Assembly (NCBI GenBank): GCA_030748495.1
Contig: JASMLX010000064.1
Location: 1-35,667 of the forward strand
Source: Candidatus Poribacteria bacterium
GTDB lineage: Bacteria > Poribacteria > WGA-4E > UBA9662
Direction of reading: 5' to 3'
DNA length: 35,667 nt
Shown here: in pieces, positions 1 through 9,406 of the stretch
Layout of the letters: each line of letters starts with the position of its first letter
Numbering within the stretch: position 1 is the stretch's first letter
Translations under genes and position numbers: made by a program
Notes under the pieces: generated by a model
Databases searched by the model: none
What the model saw: the letters and a program-made list of their open reading frames with translations, nothing else
What the model was told of the DNA's origin: nothing

Positions 1-192
1 GCTAAGTCTTGATAATCTTGCAATCAAACCATAAAAAGGTCGTCATTTCAACAAGTTGCACTTTCCTTATCCATAATTGACGTTACATACTGTTTAAAAT
101 GGTGAAGATGTAGATGAGAAACCAGGTCAAGCCTACGATTGGTATTACCTGAATTCGGATTATGGACCTCTGCATGAAGTCTCTAGCTGATT

Positions 193-1311
193 TTACTTCG
201 CTTTTTCCGGGTTATGGCCGTATGCATTGTTTTCAGTCTCGGTCCTGGTGGAAGCCCTTACCGCGTTTGTGGCACTATCGTGTTCAGGGAACCAATTGTG
301 ATGTATCTCACACTTCTCCTCCGGCGCGCCACGAATTACCACTGGTGTCATTGGAGCCCGGAATGTATTGTTATAGATCTCGATTGACGTTCCCGCAATA
401 TCAGTACCGTCTTTGCGGTCACGCCCACCGTGCATGTCGAAACAGTGGCTAAGCGAAACACCGAGTTCGACATTGTGCCGGGCCACATACCCACACCCTG
501 ATCGGCCGCTACCAGCGATTGAATGACGGTTCCAGTTGAAAAGATTATACTCGATGATCGAGGAGGCGGCATCGTGACACACACCGTAGCCCAAGCCGTT
601 GTATTGGCAATGATGAATCAAGTTATGGTGAATACGATGCCCTCTGCTCTTTTTCAGGTTGATACCTGCATGGGCGAAGGCCGAAATCTCACAGTTATCC
701 ACCACTAGACCTGGATTCTCGGTGTCGATACCGTTGGAAGTTGGAAAGCGGTAGTAGTAGTCATGCCGGGCGCCGTCCGGCCCGAAGGCCCGCTGATGAT
801 GGTCCAGATAACGCTTGGAGTTGGGACCTCTAATACGCAGACCAGTAATACGCGCGTTGGATCCCGTAGCTCGGATCATGACCGGGGTCTTCAATGCATC
901 ACTGGTCAGCATCGCCCCCTTGGATCCTTTGTGTCCACGGTTGCCGGCCAAAGTAACGCCTTCACCCAGGTCAAGTGTCACTTGCTCGATGTAGATACGG
1001 GCGGTCAGATCAATCTCTGTTTCTCCGGGGATAAAAATGACCTGTCCCACCGCCGCTTTTGACAACGCATCAAGCAGGGAATCCAGGTTTTGCACCATGT
1101 AGTCCCCCTCAGTGGTATTGTCCGCGTAGCCATTCCCTCCGCCGATCGGTCCGTGCTGGTCAGGTCTCGCGCCGTACACCTCGTCACCAATCTTAACGGC
1201 TGTATTGTCAACTGGGTCAGAAATACTGTCTCTACTGTATAATTTTGCCATCTTTTCACCCAATAAGTAGTCTGTTTCCCAAGTTCCATAGAAGCTATAA
1301 GGGCCTTCCAT
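193..1311 (-). CDS. Right-handed parallel beta-helix (pectate-lyase-like) protein
   Basis: A 372-residue protein. After about 60 residues without clear homology it has a beta-helix cap segment (GQVIFIPGETEIDLT) and then short Asn/Gly/His-rich rungs such as IHHNLIHHCQYNGLGYG, IIEYNLFNWNRHS and IEIYNNTFRAP, the pattern of pectate-lyase-type right-handed beta-helices. These folds usually bind or cleave polysaccharides. I cannot name a catalytic triad or substrate. There is no convincing signal peptide, which is odd for an extracellular lyase. The ATG start is supported by an upstream GGGGAG about 11 nt away. It lies about 700 bp downstream of thrC and is probably a separate transcript. The fold assignment is fairly sure; the enzymatic role is inference. 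Confidence 0.8.
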   Translation of the reverse strand: MEGPYSFYGTWETDYLLGEKMAKLYSRDSISDPVDNTAVKIGDEVYGARPDQHGPIGGGNGYADNTTEGDYMVQNLDSLLDALSKAAVGQVIFIPGETEIDLTARIYIEQVTLDLGEGVTLAGNRGHKGSKGAMLTSDALKTPVMIRATGSNARITGLRIRGPNSKRYLDHHQRAFGPDGARHDYYYRFPTSNGIDTENPGLVVDNCEISAFAHAGINLKKSRGHRIHHNLIHHCQYNGLGYGVCHDAASSIIEYNLFNWNRHSIAGSGRSGCGYVARHNVELGVSLSHCFDMHGGRDRKDGTDIAGTSIEIYNNTFRAPMTPVVIRGAPEEKCEIHHNWFPEHDSATNAVRASTRTETENNAYGHNPEKAK

Positions 1312-2020
1312 GACCGTATTCTCCCCAATTTACAGAATTACCCGGCTCCCTATCTTTATCGTTTCGTGGTGAAGTTCAACTATGATGGACCACCAAATGG
1401 TCTATCTGAACAACAATTATAGAGAGAAGAATTCAGTTCTTAAGTTGAACCTGATCAGAGTGACCATAAACGCTTCTGGAGACAATTATGATTTGTAGCT
1501 TAGATACATATCAAACAAAAAATAGGGAAGATTATGGTTTTTTCGGTACTATAGTGTATCAGTGGTTGGGTAGTCTTTGGGGCAAAGCGGATGTGATTGT
1601 CGGAGTTACGGTGATTTATATGATAGATGTCGGTATTGAGAAAGGCAAATAAAAGCATCAGGAGATGAATCTCTTCACCCACACGAAGGATTGAGAAGTC
1701 ATCCATTGGCTAGCACTACTTTCCCCTTCATAGATGATTGAAATCGGGAATAAATCCAACCCTTGAAGGCAAAGGTATCCCGCCCGTCTGCACTGGGGGA
1801 ATATGGGAGAACAGCGGTATGAAGAAAGAGGGCATTTCTTGGCCCTACAATATTCTGTACAGGGCGAAGCAAGTGGAATTGGCCGGAAATCTCTCCCTGC
1901 TACACTGCTTATTGCAAAGAAGGCAAATCCACACAGCAATGCAGGAATTGACATACCTAGCCGCAAAAGGCTAAAACATGAACTAAAGCATGAAAATGAG
2001 AAAGGTAGGAGGGAGATTAC
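1312..2020. other. Intergenic stretch without a supported gene
   Basis: About 700 bp between the beta-helix gene and thrC. Short open frames exist on both strands (for example minus-strand 1658-1966), but they overlap one another, lack a ribosome-binding site and show no recognisable domain. The part from about 1740 to 1980 is richer in GC than its AT-rich flanks and could be an old dispersed element or a decayed gene. I see no tRNA, strong hairpin or transposase motif in it. Confidence 0.4.
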
Positions 2021-3346
2021 TTAAGCAATTCGTCGATCAATGACACGCCTGATAGCGTCGTAATCGGGGTCTAATTCGATCGGTGAATTGGCATGCTTGG
2101 ACTCGATTTCGGCCAATGTATTTTCGTGGTAGCCGATCTTAAACGCAGGAAATTTCAACCCGGTTGCTGTTGAGATCACGATTACCTGGTCATTCCGTTG
2201 AATCTCTTTTCGTTTGACCAGTTTAAGAAGCGCAGCTAGCGCGACTCCCGTATGCGGACAGTTGAATAATCCCGTTTGGTCAGCCTGGGCGACAACTTCA
2301 GCCAGTTCGGCTTCAGTTGCCTGCTCGACAATTCCGTCAAACTGCTTCAAGGTTTTAATCGCTTTCCAGACTGAGACTGGATTACCAATCTGGATAGCGC
2401 TGGCCAAAGTAGTCTGTGCTTTCAGGATTTCAAAGGTCTCAAAATTGTTCCGGTAACTGGAATAAAGTGGGTTAGCCCGTTCGGCTTGTGCACAAACGAT
2501 ACGGGGTAATTTCTCGATCAATCCCAAGTCTCTCATCATTAGAAAGCCAAGTCCCAAGGCTGTTACGTTGCCTAGGTTGCCACCGGGAATAATCACCCAG
2601 TCCGGTACTGCCCAATCGAACTGCTGCACCAGTTCAATGCTAACGGTTTTTTGTCCCTCTATTCTCAGTGAGTTCATGGAGTTAGCCAGATAAAACCCTT
2701 CTGTTTGCGCTAACTGCTGAATAATCGTCATGCAACCGTCGAAATCGGTATTCAAGGCCAGCGTCAGCGCTCCGTTAGCGATGGGTTGAATCAGCTGAGT
2801 GGTGGAGACTTTGGCTTTGGGTAACAGGATGATCGCTGGAATACCAGCTGCTGCCGCATAAGCGGAGAGTGCGGCTGAAGTATCACCTGTGGAGGCACAG
2901 ATAACAGCTTGGATAGGTTGTCCTTCCGACAGCATTTGGTTGACCATCGACACCAATACCGTCATGCCCAAATCCTTGAAAGAACCGGTATGGCTGTTAC
3001 CGCACTGTTTAATCCACAGATCTGACAGGCCGATCTCATGCCCAAAACGTTCTGCCCAGAAAAGGTTGGTTCCACCTTCGTACATGGAGATCACATTCTC
3101 ATCTTCGACATTGGGGCAGACCAGCTCCTTCTTTCCCCAGACTCCACTGCCGTACGGAAAGATTGTGCGCATATAGCGTTGTTCAAAAAGTTCGATCCAC
3201 GATTTAGCATGACGTTTTCTGAGTTGGTCCACATCATGTACGACCTGCAATAATCCTCCACACTGCTCACATCGGTAAATGATTTGATTGAGAGAATACG
3301 CTTGGTTGCATCCTGAAGCACATTGAAATTGAGCTTTTAATTGCAT
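2021..3346 (-). CDS. thrC: Threonine synthase
   Basis: A PLP enzyme of fold type II that converts O-phospho-L-homoserine to threonine, the last step of threonine synthesis. At 441 residues it has an N-terminal zinc-ribbon-like motif (C9, C13, C26, C29). The PLP-binding lysine lies in the family motif HTGSFKDLGM (K124). A Ser/Thr-rich ASTGDTSAA segment follows, with a glycine-rich phosphate-binding loop IPGGNLGN. The ATG is preceded by GGAG at 8 nt. Zinc-ribbon-bearing versions are common in archaea and several bacterial phyla. It lies 114 bp downstream of a Gfo/Idh/MocA gene and is probably a housekeeping gene unrelated to that cluster. Confidence 0.95.
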   Translation of the reverse strand: MQLKAQFQCASGCNQAYSLNQIIYRCEQCGGLLQVVHDVDQLRKRHAKSWIELFEQRYMRTIFPYGSGVWGKKELVCPNVEDENVISMYEGGTNLFWAERFGHEIGLSDLWIKQCGNSHTGSFKDLGMTVLVSMVNQMLSEGQPIQAVICASTGDTSAALSAYAAAAGIPAIILLPKAKVSTTQLIQPIANGALTLALNTDFDGCMTIIQQLAQTEGFYLANSMNSLRIEGQKTVSIELVQQFDWAVPDWVIIPGGNLGNVTALGLGFLMMRDLGLIEKLPRIVCAQAERANPLYSSYRNNFETFEILKAQTTLASAIQIGNPVSVWKAIKTLKQFDGIVEQATEAELAEVVAQADQTGLFNCPHTGVALAALLKLVKRKEIQRNDQVIVISTATGLKFPAFKIGYHENTLAEIESKHANSPIELDPDYDAIRRVIDRRIA

Positions 3347-3460
3347 AAATTGGACTCCATTCAGTGGACTGGTCTAATCTAACCACTCTAAGCTAGAAGT
3401 TAGAGTCGTAAATTGTAGTGTGAGTAACCACTAAATAGTGAATTCTTCATTCTAAATTCT

Positions 3461-4522
3461 TTATTCGTTATCTACTCGCGTTTTCAAATTGATCGCTTGG
3501 CCCAGACGGGAGGACTCCATACCTGCTAACATAATTTCCGTCACATGGCGAGCGGCCTGCGCATTAGAAAGTGGCGGTTGGGTACCCGCTCGAATGTGAT
3601 CGGCAAAATGCTGGTGCATGTTACCCGGATTGGCATCTTCACAATTTACCGGCTGAACGTCAACAGGCGCGTGTTCTCTGGTATAGGAGGTTGGTGTATG
3701 CAGACTGACTGCGGCTCCATCTCGCCCCGGAATGGTGAACTTTCCTGCTGTTCCGTGGATACTACCTTCTCCCGTACGGGCAGGATCACACCAACTAGTT
3801 TCTGCCGTAATGATGGCTCCAGACTCGGTTTGCAAAACCAGGGTAGCGACATCCTCCAAATCTGTGGGTTTGTCAAATGTTGTAACGAAGCCAGTTACTT
3901 TAGCAAACGATCCTAAAATGGCTACCAAATGAGAGATCGCATAAACCCCCATGTCAAATAGTGCACCGACACTAGCACGTTTAGCGTCAAAGAACCACAG
4001 GTCATCATCGGTTTCGCCGAAGAGATCGCGAATCTCAGCATAGTAAATCTCTGGGCCTCCGTGGCTGGTTCTATAGCGCGCGCCTGATACTCTACCGATT
4101 GCGCCTTCTGTAATCATCTGGCGAATTTTGTAGACTTGACTGCTAAAATGAGGTAGGCACATCACCGTATGGTTGCTCTTTTCAACAGCTTCCACGAAAT
4201 CGTTTGCCTCGTTCATATCACCACACAGCGGCTTTTGCATCAACACATGCTTACCAGTTTCAATGGCCTTAATTCCCCAGGAAACGTGGTGTGGATGAGG
4301 TGTTCCTACAACAATAGCATCGACCGAGTCGTCAGAAATAACCGCCTCATAATTCTGCGTCCAATTGGGAATCCCAAATGCTTCACACTGTTGTTTCAGC
4401 CGAGACTCTTTACGACCACTAATCAGAACTACTTCAAAGTTGTCGTTTTGGTCCAGATCGGGCAGATGCAAGCGACGGACAATGCCGCCCGCGCCTATTA
4501 CGCCGACTTTAATTTTACTCAT
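3461..4522 (-). CDS. Gfo/Idh/MocA family oxidoreductase (353 aa)
   Basis: An NAD(P)-dependent dehydrogenase of the glucose-fructose oxidoreductase / inositol dehydrogenase family, which oxidises or epimerises sugars, cyclitols and related alcohols in the cytoplasm. The N-terminal Rossmann fold has the nucleotide motif GVIGAGGIVR (residues 7-16). The family motif normally written EKP reads QKP at 96-98, a variant seen in some members. The C-terminal half is the substrate-binding beta-sheet domain. A strong GGAGG lies 9 nt before the ATG. It sits 34 bp downstream of the PhyH-like dioxygenase gene, so the two are probably cotranscribed. The substrate cannot be read from sequence. Confidence 0.92.
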   Translation of the reverse strand: MSKIKVGVIGAGGIVRRLHLPDLDQNDNFEVVLISGRKESRLKQQCEAFGIPNWTQNYEAVISDDSVDAIVVGTPHPHHVSWGIKAIETGKHVLMQKPLCGDMNEANDFVEAVEKSNHTVMCLPHFSSQVYKIRQMITEGAIGRVSGARYRTSHGGPEIYYAEIRDLFGETDDDLWFFDAKRASVGALFDMGVYAISHLVAILGSFAKVTGFVTTFDKPTDLEDVATLVLQTESGAIITAETSWCDPARTGEGSIHGTAGKFTIPGRDGAAVSLHTPTSYTREHAPVDVQPVNCEDANPGNMHQHFADHIRAGTQPPLSNAQAARHVTEIMLAGMESSRLGQAINLKTRVDNE

Positions 4523-4556
4523 TAACTTTTTCCTCCAGTGAGACTAAGGTGTTTTC

Positions 4557-5396
4557 TCAATCCCACTTATCCATGCCGAGCAGTTTCCGACCAAGTGGTG
4601 TTAGTTCAGCAGTTTTTCCGTGATAATGTTCTTTTTCTTTGGTATTTCTGCCCAGGCCCGTCAAGCGTTCTTGCCACCAGTTGACTCGACTTCGGCAGGC
4701 CTCTTCGTTGCTGTCGTTAGCCGGATTCATAGTAATGTACTGCACAATCCGCGGCCGGTCTGCGGTGTTTAAACTGGCAAAATGCGGTAAGGTCGTTCGC
4801 CAGATGATTAGATCCCCTGCATTAGCAGGTACTCTAATCGAACCGAGGGCATGTAGATCTTGTCGGCGAGGGTCTTCACCTTCCGGTAATTGATCGAACC
4901 AGTCTTCAAAGATGTTATGAAATCCCGGCACACACTGAAAAGCCCCCTGGTTTTCAGCCGTGTCAGTCAGGTATAAAACCCCTTGAACACCAAACCGAAC
5001 AGGTCGGTTATTCACATTAGTATCCCAATGCATATCGAACTGCTTAGCATTAGGATCACGGGTTGGCGGATTCATGCTGCCACGGTCGAAGCTAACCCAC
5101 AGCTTTTCCGTGTCCCAAATCTGGCTAAAGGCTTGATGCACCCGAGGCGATTGCCGATTATCCCAGAAGGCCTGATGTTGGTAAATCTCAACCATAATAC
5201 TCCGTCGCGGCGGATCTGGATACCATGTATCCGGATCATCATGGTCCATCTCCAGAAAGTCCCAAATAGCTTGTGCCGCTCGAGTTGCACAAGCCGGTGA
5301 AACGACTTTCTTGGCAATCACATACCCGTTTTCTTCCCAAAATTGCAGATCCGCTTCGCTTAATACGGGCGATTGAAGGTCATTCAATGCAGACAT
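4557..5396 (-). CDS. Phytanoyl-CoA dioxygenase (PhyH)-like Fe(II)/2-oxoglutarate oxygenase
   Basis: A cupin-fold non-haem iron oxygenase that would hydroxylate a small molecule using 2-oxoglutarate and O2. The metal triad is visible: H and D in DMHWDTNVN (residues 129 and 131 counting from the upstream TTG) and the distal His in LPHFASLN (211). An Arg about 10 residues later is suited to holding 2-oxoglutarate. The frame extends to a TTG at 5414, but I choose the ATG at 5396 because GGAG lies 7 nt upstream; this gives 279 residues. It lies between two Gfo/Idh/MocA dehydrogenases, a context suggesting oxidative breakdown or modification of a polyol, sugar or osmolyte. The specific substrate is unknown. 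Confidence 0.9.
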   Translation of the reverse strand: MSALNDLQSPVLSEADLQFWEENGYVIAKKVVSPACATRAAQAIWDFLEMDHDDPDTWYPDPPRRSIMVEIYQHQAFWDNRQSPRVHQAFSQIWDTEKLWVSFDRGSMNPPTRDPNAKQFDMHWDTNVNNRPVRFGVQGVLYLTDTAENQGAFQCVPGFHNIFEDWFDQLPEGEDPRRQDLHALGSIRVPANAGDLIIWRTTLPHFASLNTADRPRIVQYITMNPANDSNEEACRSRVNWWQERLTGLGRNTKEKEHYHGKTAELTPLGRKLLGMDKWD

Positions 5397-5512
5397 TGTT
5401 GTACTCCATCTCAAAGATTATACGGTAGATACTGCCACCGTAATATTGGGAAAAGAATAAAATATTGTCTGTCTAAAGTCAATAGCTTTTCTGCCCCAGT
5501 CGGAATGAACAA

Positions 5513-6673
5513 TTAGAATCGTTCAATTCCCTGTCTTGAAAGCCAAGACGAATAGTCTCGGGGTAATAGATCTAAATCGCCTAACTCCTCGTTTGAATGT
5601 CGGTCAGCACGCCAGCGCAGGAGCGGATGTTGACGATCTTTCTGTGGTAGATCTACTCTAATCCCGTAGGCAGCCGACTCAAAGATGCCCATCATAATTT
5701 CCAAAACATGTCGGCCTTGGTACCCACTGCACTGATGTTGATCGTCGTCATCAAGGGTTCGTACATATTCATCTACGAAGCCAAAATCACTGGCATCGGA
5801 TCGATTTCCCCTCTGATAATCGTCGGAAAAAACCGGTTCCAAAGCCTCCCACTGTCGGTCAGGTAAATAGTGAGGTTGAGGCAACCACCAGGCCTGATCC
5901 CCCTTCCAGAATAGCCGTCCTTCAGAACCGAGGATTTCCATTACGTAAGCACTGGTATCCATCTGATCAAACCGATGTTGCAGCAGTGTGCCTGTCACAT
6001 TACCGGTAAACTGGAAGGTAGCTGAAATATACTCCCCCGCAATGGTGCCCATTCCGCTTGGAGATGGAACGACGTCTGTCGGCTGAATCGGCCGACCGTT
6101 AGTCGTAGCTTGAGTGACGACACTATGACATTGCTGGCCAAACCGAAGCATGTTATTTATCATGTGGGTGCCGATGTTCATCAGTCCATAACCACCATAG
6201 TAGCCTTTACCACTCCCGTAGAGATAGCGAATCTGGCCAATCTTCCCCTGATCTACAGCTCTCTGTAGAGCCAGCATTCCTGGTCCCACACGGCCTTGAT
6301 GATGAACAGCCACTTTGCATTTCTTCGATTCTGCTTTTGCCATTACAGCGTCGGCCTGGATCAGGTCAACGCACATCGGTTTCTCAACCTCAATGTGAAC
6401 GCCGTGTTCGAGTACCCGCATGCAGAGATCGTAATGAAACTCGGTACCGGTTGGAATGGCAACAATATCGGGTTCGTTTTCCTGGATCATCTGATCCAGA
6501 TCTGTATATTGGGCTGGCACGTCGAGTTCGGTTCCCAGATTATCGAGACGTTCTTGGACCAAATCACAGAGACTAACGATCTGAGTGCGAGGGTGATCGT
6601 GGTAGGCTAGAGCCGCAGCTCGGCCTCGCCCACGGCACCCTAAAATAGCGACACGGTAAATCTTGTCTTTCAT
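5513..6673 (-). CDS. Gfo/Idh/MocA family oxidoreductase (386 aa)
   Basis: A second NAD(P)-dependent sugar or cyclitol dehydrogenase, clearly diverged from the one at 3461. The Rossmann motif is AILGCRGRGRAAALAYH (residues 9-25), with acidic CDL at the end of strand beta-2, which favours NAD over NADP. The canonical EKP catalytic motif is present at 97-99 (HIEVEKPM). An AAGGAG sits 5-6 nt before the ATG. The gene starts 22 bp downstream of the metallohydrolase gene, so cotranscription is likely. Its C-terminus ends with a Trp/Arg-rich tail (LLRWRAD...). Substrate unknown; I infer it works with the neighbouring dioxygenase and dehydrogenase. Confidence 0.92.
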   Translation of the reverse strand: MKDKIYRVAILGCRGRGRAAALAYHDHPRTQIVSLCDLVQERLDNLGTELDVPAQYTDLDQMIQENEPDIVAIPTGTEFHYDLCMRVLEHGVHIEVEKPMCVDLIQADAVMAKAESKKCKVAVHHQGRVGPGMLALQRAVDQGKIGQIRYLYGSGKGYYGGYGLMNIGTHMINNMLRFGQQCHSVVTQATTNGRPIQPTDVVPSPSGMGTIAGEYISATFQFTGNVTGTLLQHRFDQMDTSAYVMEILGSEGRLFWKGDQAWWLPQPHYLPDRQWEALEPVFSDDYQRGNRSDASDFGFVDEYVRTLDDDDQHQCSGYQGRHVLEIMMGIFESAAYGIRVDLPQKDRQHPLLRWRADRHSNEELGDLDLLPRDYSSWLSRQGIERF

Positions 6674-6695
6674 GGTTGCTCCTTGAGTTCGCAGG

Positions 6696-9176
6696 TTAAT
6701 GCGGGATGCCTAAATTGTGCATTCGTTTGTGGATTGCCTGGATCGCTTCTTGAAATGGACGTTCAAGAAAGGCGAGATGATCAACCTCATTATGATGATG
6801 GGTAGTGTGATCAGGATCATAATGGCGAGCTGTATTTCGAATGTAAGAGATCCCGCCTTCAGCTAAGGTGATCATATAGTTAGCCGCCTCTAAATCGAAC
6901 ATCCACCACTCACCACCAACTGCAATATAGATCGGTGAGGTATGAGCAATGATACCACGTCGCCAACTATCGAGATGGGGGGTAGCTTGAGAATAGTTGG
7001 GGCCACCACAGCGAGCAGCTATCCACGAATGGCTATCGCAGGTGATTTTACTATCCAGACACAACTCCTTCAGTCCATTTGCATTCTCAACACGATCGAC
7101 GACCTCGCCATTTTTGATGATCTCTAAGCTGTGAATTGGAAAGATCGATTGACAAGAAGCCGACACTTCGACCGTTCCTCCGTTCCCCGGTAGGCTAATA
7201 GTAGAACCGATGGGTTGGCCGTCTATCGATAGGCGGATAATCGGGCCTCCGCTCAAAAAGGTGTTGCCTCCTTTGAGGTACTTGCACCAGTTGTCATAGT
7301 TGAACTCCTCATCCTCCGGAATGTGGACATAGGTACGGTAGAGGCCCACAGGTACATCACTCGACATTTTGTCGGTCCCACCTACCAACGGTAGTTTGTA
7401 CCCACAATTGAGGTAACGATAGTACTCAATATGACCGTACATAGCGTTGGTCAAGTATTCAACAGCATCAACCCGGCCGGTGGCAATCAGGGTTGATGGT
7501 TCACAATTCGGATTTGGAATATGCGGTAATATGACTGTTCCACCCTGTGCATGACAGGCGTCAGCCCAGTGCGATAGTGTCGTTTCCAGGTTACCGGCGT
7601 GTTCGGCCTCATTAGAGCCACCTGAGCACCAGGGATCAACGGCCTCCTTCAGTCCTAATAAGGTCAAATGTCCAAGCACGTGCTGACGATTTTCCTGCGT
7701 GGCGTAGACGATACTCCTGCCGTTGTGAGCAACTGAGGGCTGGCCGATAAATTCTTCCGCGTTGGTAAAGAGGTGTCCCCATTGGGACAGTAGCAGGTTG
7801 ATCACATCCAGATCTTCGCCCTGTGCTTCGGTGTGTGCCCCTTGTGTCGAGAGAAAATGGACGTGCGTATCACCTGAGAAATAACGCTCAGCCTTCATGT
7901 CGCACCAACGATTGAGGCGCAGCTCCAATTTTCGTTGATTAGGTTTGATCTCCACCTTAGTCCGTAACGGTTGATACTCAAATCCGCGAGCTACATCGAC
8001 AATAACTTCCCCGCGTGGCAACCAGCCTTGGCACTTACCATCGATATAGGCGTAGCTCAATTGTCCCAGGCTGACGTCACCACCAATGTCAATGTGCCAG
8101 GTTCCCATATCAGAGTTGACGTGGGAGTGATGACCATGCGGTGCGTAGGGGACCCCATTAACCGATCTAAAATGCACCCGACACGGAACAGGCCTATCCG
8201 TTTGATCGTCAACCACCGTAGTATGGACCCAATTCCGCCCGCTATCGATAATTTTGACCTGCAACCGGTCGTTGGGTTGCAGTGTGCCGCTACGTTCCAA
8301 TTTCCCCCAATTGACGCGACCGATTTCTTCACCTTGCTGCTTTACCTCTACCGTGGCCGAAGGAGTAGCGGAAATTTCAACGTAACTGGGACTGGATTGC
8401 CGGTTTATAGGTTCGCCCCACCCTTTTTGGGAACTTTCCAGGTCTTCCTCGAGCGGTCGATTGGGCAAGGGGTAAGGGTAGGTAGACAAGCCACGATCCA
8501 CCTCTACTTCTAATCCGAACGGTTTTTCGGCATCTTCGGCTTGTGGGAGCGTAATCATCACCTCTCGTCGAGCCCGTCGTGCGATCGGATCTTCATCCAA
8601 AAACCCAAGGGTAATAGCGGCGATGAAGAATCGCCGGTCAGTAGGAACAATCTCCATTGATTCAACCGTTTGCGTCGGATGCGGGTTTTTCCAGAACCAT
8701 AGAACGTAGTCTCTTGGTCCACCTGCTATAGTTTCAGTCTGTCGATTACCCGCGTTACCCCAGTTCCCTTGATGACGGTCGAAGAGTTCGTCAGACTGGT
8801 CGGGATAGGCGTTGAAGTTATTCTGTCCCCAGCCTGTTGGCGCAACTGAAATTTCAAACCGCTCACGAATTGGAACTTCAACTGATACCCCGTTTTTGTA
8901 ATGGAAGATATAGCTGGTGATGTGTCGGCCCACCGGTTCCCCATTCATCAGGTTCGATTCCAGTAACCGATGGGCCACCAGTATCCGATGGCATTGTGCT
9001 TGAATCGGAATTGTGACGTTGCTGTTGTTCAGAAAGCAGCAACTTTCGTCTTGGCCAATCTGGAAGGGTAATCCGTGATAATATTGTTGGCCCAACGCTG
9101 GTGCGGTCGATTGAGGCAGGATATCTATGCCCGCATTGTAGAAGGCGGTTAAATCAATCGGTTGATAGTCTGTCAT
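6696..9176 (-). CDS. CehA/McbA-type metallohydrolase with large N-terminal beta-rich region
   Basis: An 826-residue protein. Residues 1-425 are beta-rich and carry no motif I recognise. The catalytic part begins at about 429 with YFSGDTHVHFL (D436, H438, H440), the HxH metal signature of PHP-like CehA/McbA hydrolases. It is followed by E495 and H503 (QENRQHVLGH), ILPHIPNPN (H552) and VGGTDKMSSD (D602), all likely metal ligands. A further beta-sandwich (about 645 onward) ends the protein. CehA and McbA cleave carbaryl, but most relatives have unknown substrates. There is no signal peptide. AAGGAGA precedes the ATG. It appears to be the first gene of the oxidoreductase cluster, with short degenerate repeats in its upstream region. 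Confidence 0.82.
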   Translation of the reverse strand: MTDYQPIDLTAFYNAGIDILPQSTAPALGQQYYHGLPFQIGQDESCCFLNNSNVTIPIQAQCHRILVAHRLLESNLMNGEPVGRHITSYIFHYKNGVSVEVPIRERFEISVAPTGWGQNNFNAYPDQSDELFDRHQGNWGNAGNRQTETIAGGPRDYVLWFWKNPHPTQTVESMEIVPTDRRFFIAAITLGFLDEDPIARRARREVMITLPQAEDAEKPFGLEVEVDRGLSTYPYPLPNRPLEEDLESSQKGWGEPINRQSSPSYVEISATPSATVEVKQQGEEIGRVNWGKLERSGTLQPNDRLQVKIIDSGRNWVHTTVVDDQTDRPVPCRVHFRSVNGVPYAPHGHHSHVNSDMGTWHIDIGGDVSLGQLSYAYIDGKCQGWLPRGEVIVDVARGFEYQPLRTKVEIKPNQRKLELRLNRWCDMKAERYFSGDTHVHFLSTQGAHTEAQGEDLDVINLLLSQWGHLFTNAEEFIGQPSVAHNGRSIVYATQENRQHVLGHLTLLGLKEAVDPWCSGGSNEAEHAGNLETTLSHWADACHAQGGTVILPHIPNPNCEPSTLIATGRVDAVEYLTNAMYGHIEYYRYLNCGYKLPLVGGTDKMSSDVPVGLYRTYVHIPEDEEFNYDNWCKYLKGGNTFLSGGPIIRLSIDGQPIGSTISLPGNGGTVEVSASCQSIFPIHSLEIIKNGEVVDRVENANGLKELCLDSKITCDSHSWIAARCGGPNYSQATPHLDSWRRGIIAHTSPIYIAVGGEWWMFDLEAANYMITLAEGGISYIRNTARHYDPDHTTHHHNEVDHLAFLERPFQEAIQAIHKRMHNLGIPH

Positions 9177-9203
9177 GGGTCTTCTCCTTACAGTCGATGA
9201 CGG

Positions 9204-9255
9204 CGGGTTACTATCGAGGTCGTGATGCTACCAAGGTTACGTTGCTATCAAAGTT
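9204..9255. repeat. Three adjacent degenerate 17-18 bp repeats upstream of the metallohydrolase gene
   Basis: Read on the minus strand, three adjacent units (about 9238-9255, 9221-9237, 9204-9220) follow the consensus ACCTTGGTAGCAACG with substitutions: AACTTTGATAGCAACG, ACCTTGGTAGCATCACG, ACCTCGATAGTAACCCG. They lie inside the 230-bp gap before the 9176 start codon. Their role is unknown; direct operator repeats or a decayed minisatellite both fit. Confidence 0.5.
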
Positions 9256-9324
9256 GTGATGCCTATGCCGTATTTCTGCCAAGATAACAGAATTTCGTTG
9301 TAAAGCGCAAGTCTCTTCCGATAG

Positions 9325-9361
9325 TTGCGTTGCTAATAAGGCCCCGCGTTGCCACCAAGTT
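9325..9361. repeat. Two further copies of the 17-18 bp repeat
   Basis: Minus-strand units CTTATTAGCAACGC (about 9325-9342) and AACTTGGTGGCAACGC (about 9343-9361) match the consensus of the array at 9204-9255. A roughly 70-bp unrelated AT-richer segment separates the two groups; it could contain the promoter of the downstream gene. Confidence 0.45.
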
Positions 9362-9406
9362 TAGGTTAACCAGAAACAGCAGATCAAATCTAAGGAGATA
9401 CGACAT

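Noticed and set aside
1658..1966. 102-codon minus-strand open frame with a hydrophobic start
   Set aside because: No ribosome-binding site, high Cys/Ser/Arg content typical of chance translation, and competing open frames on the other strand.
7971..8513. A 180-codon open frame on the plus strand
   Set aside because: It lies antisense to the metallohydrolase gene, whose frame has clear motifs and a good ribosome-binding site; the antisense product shows no domain.
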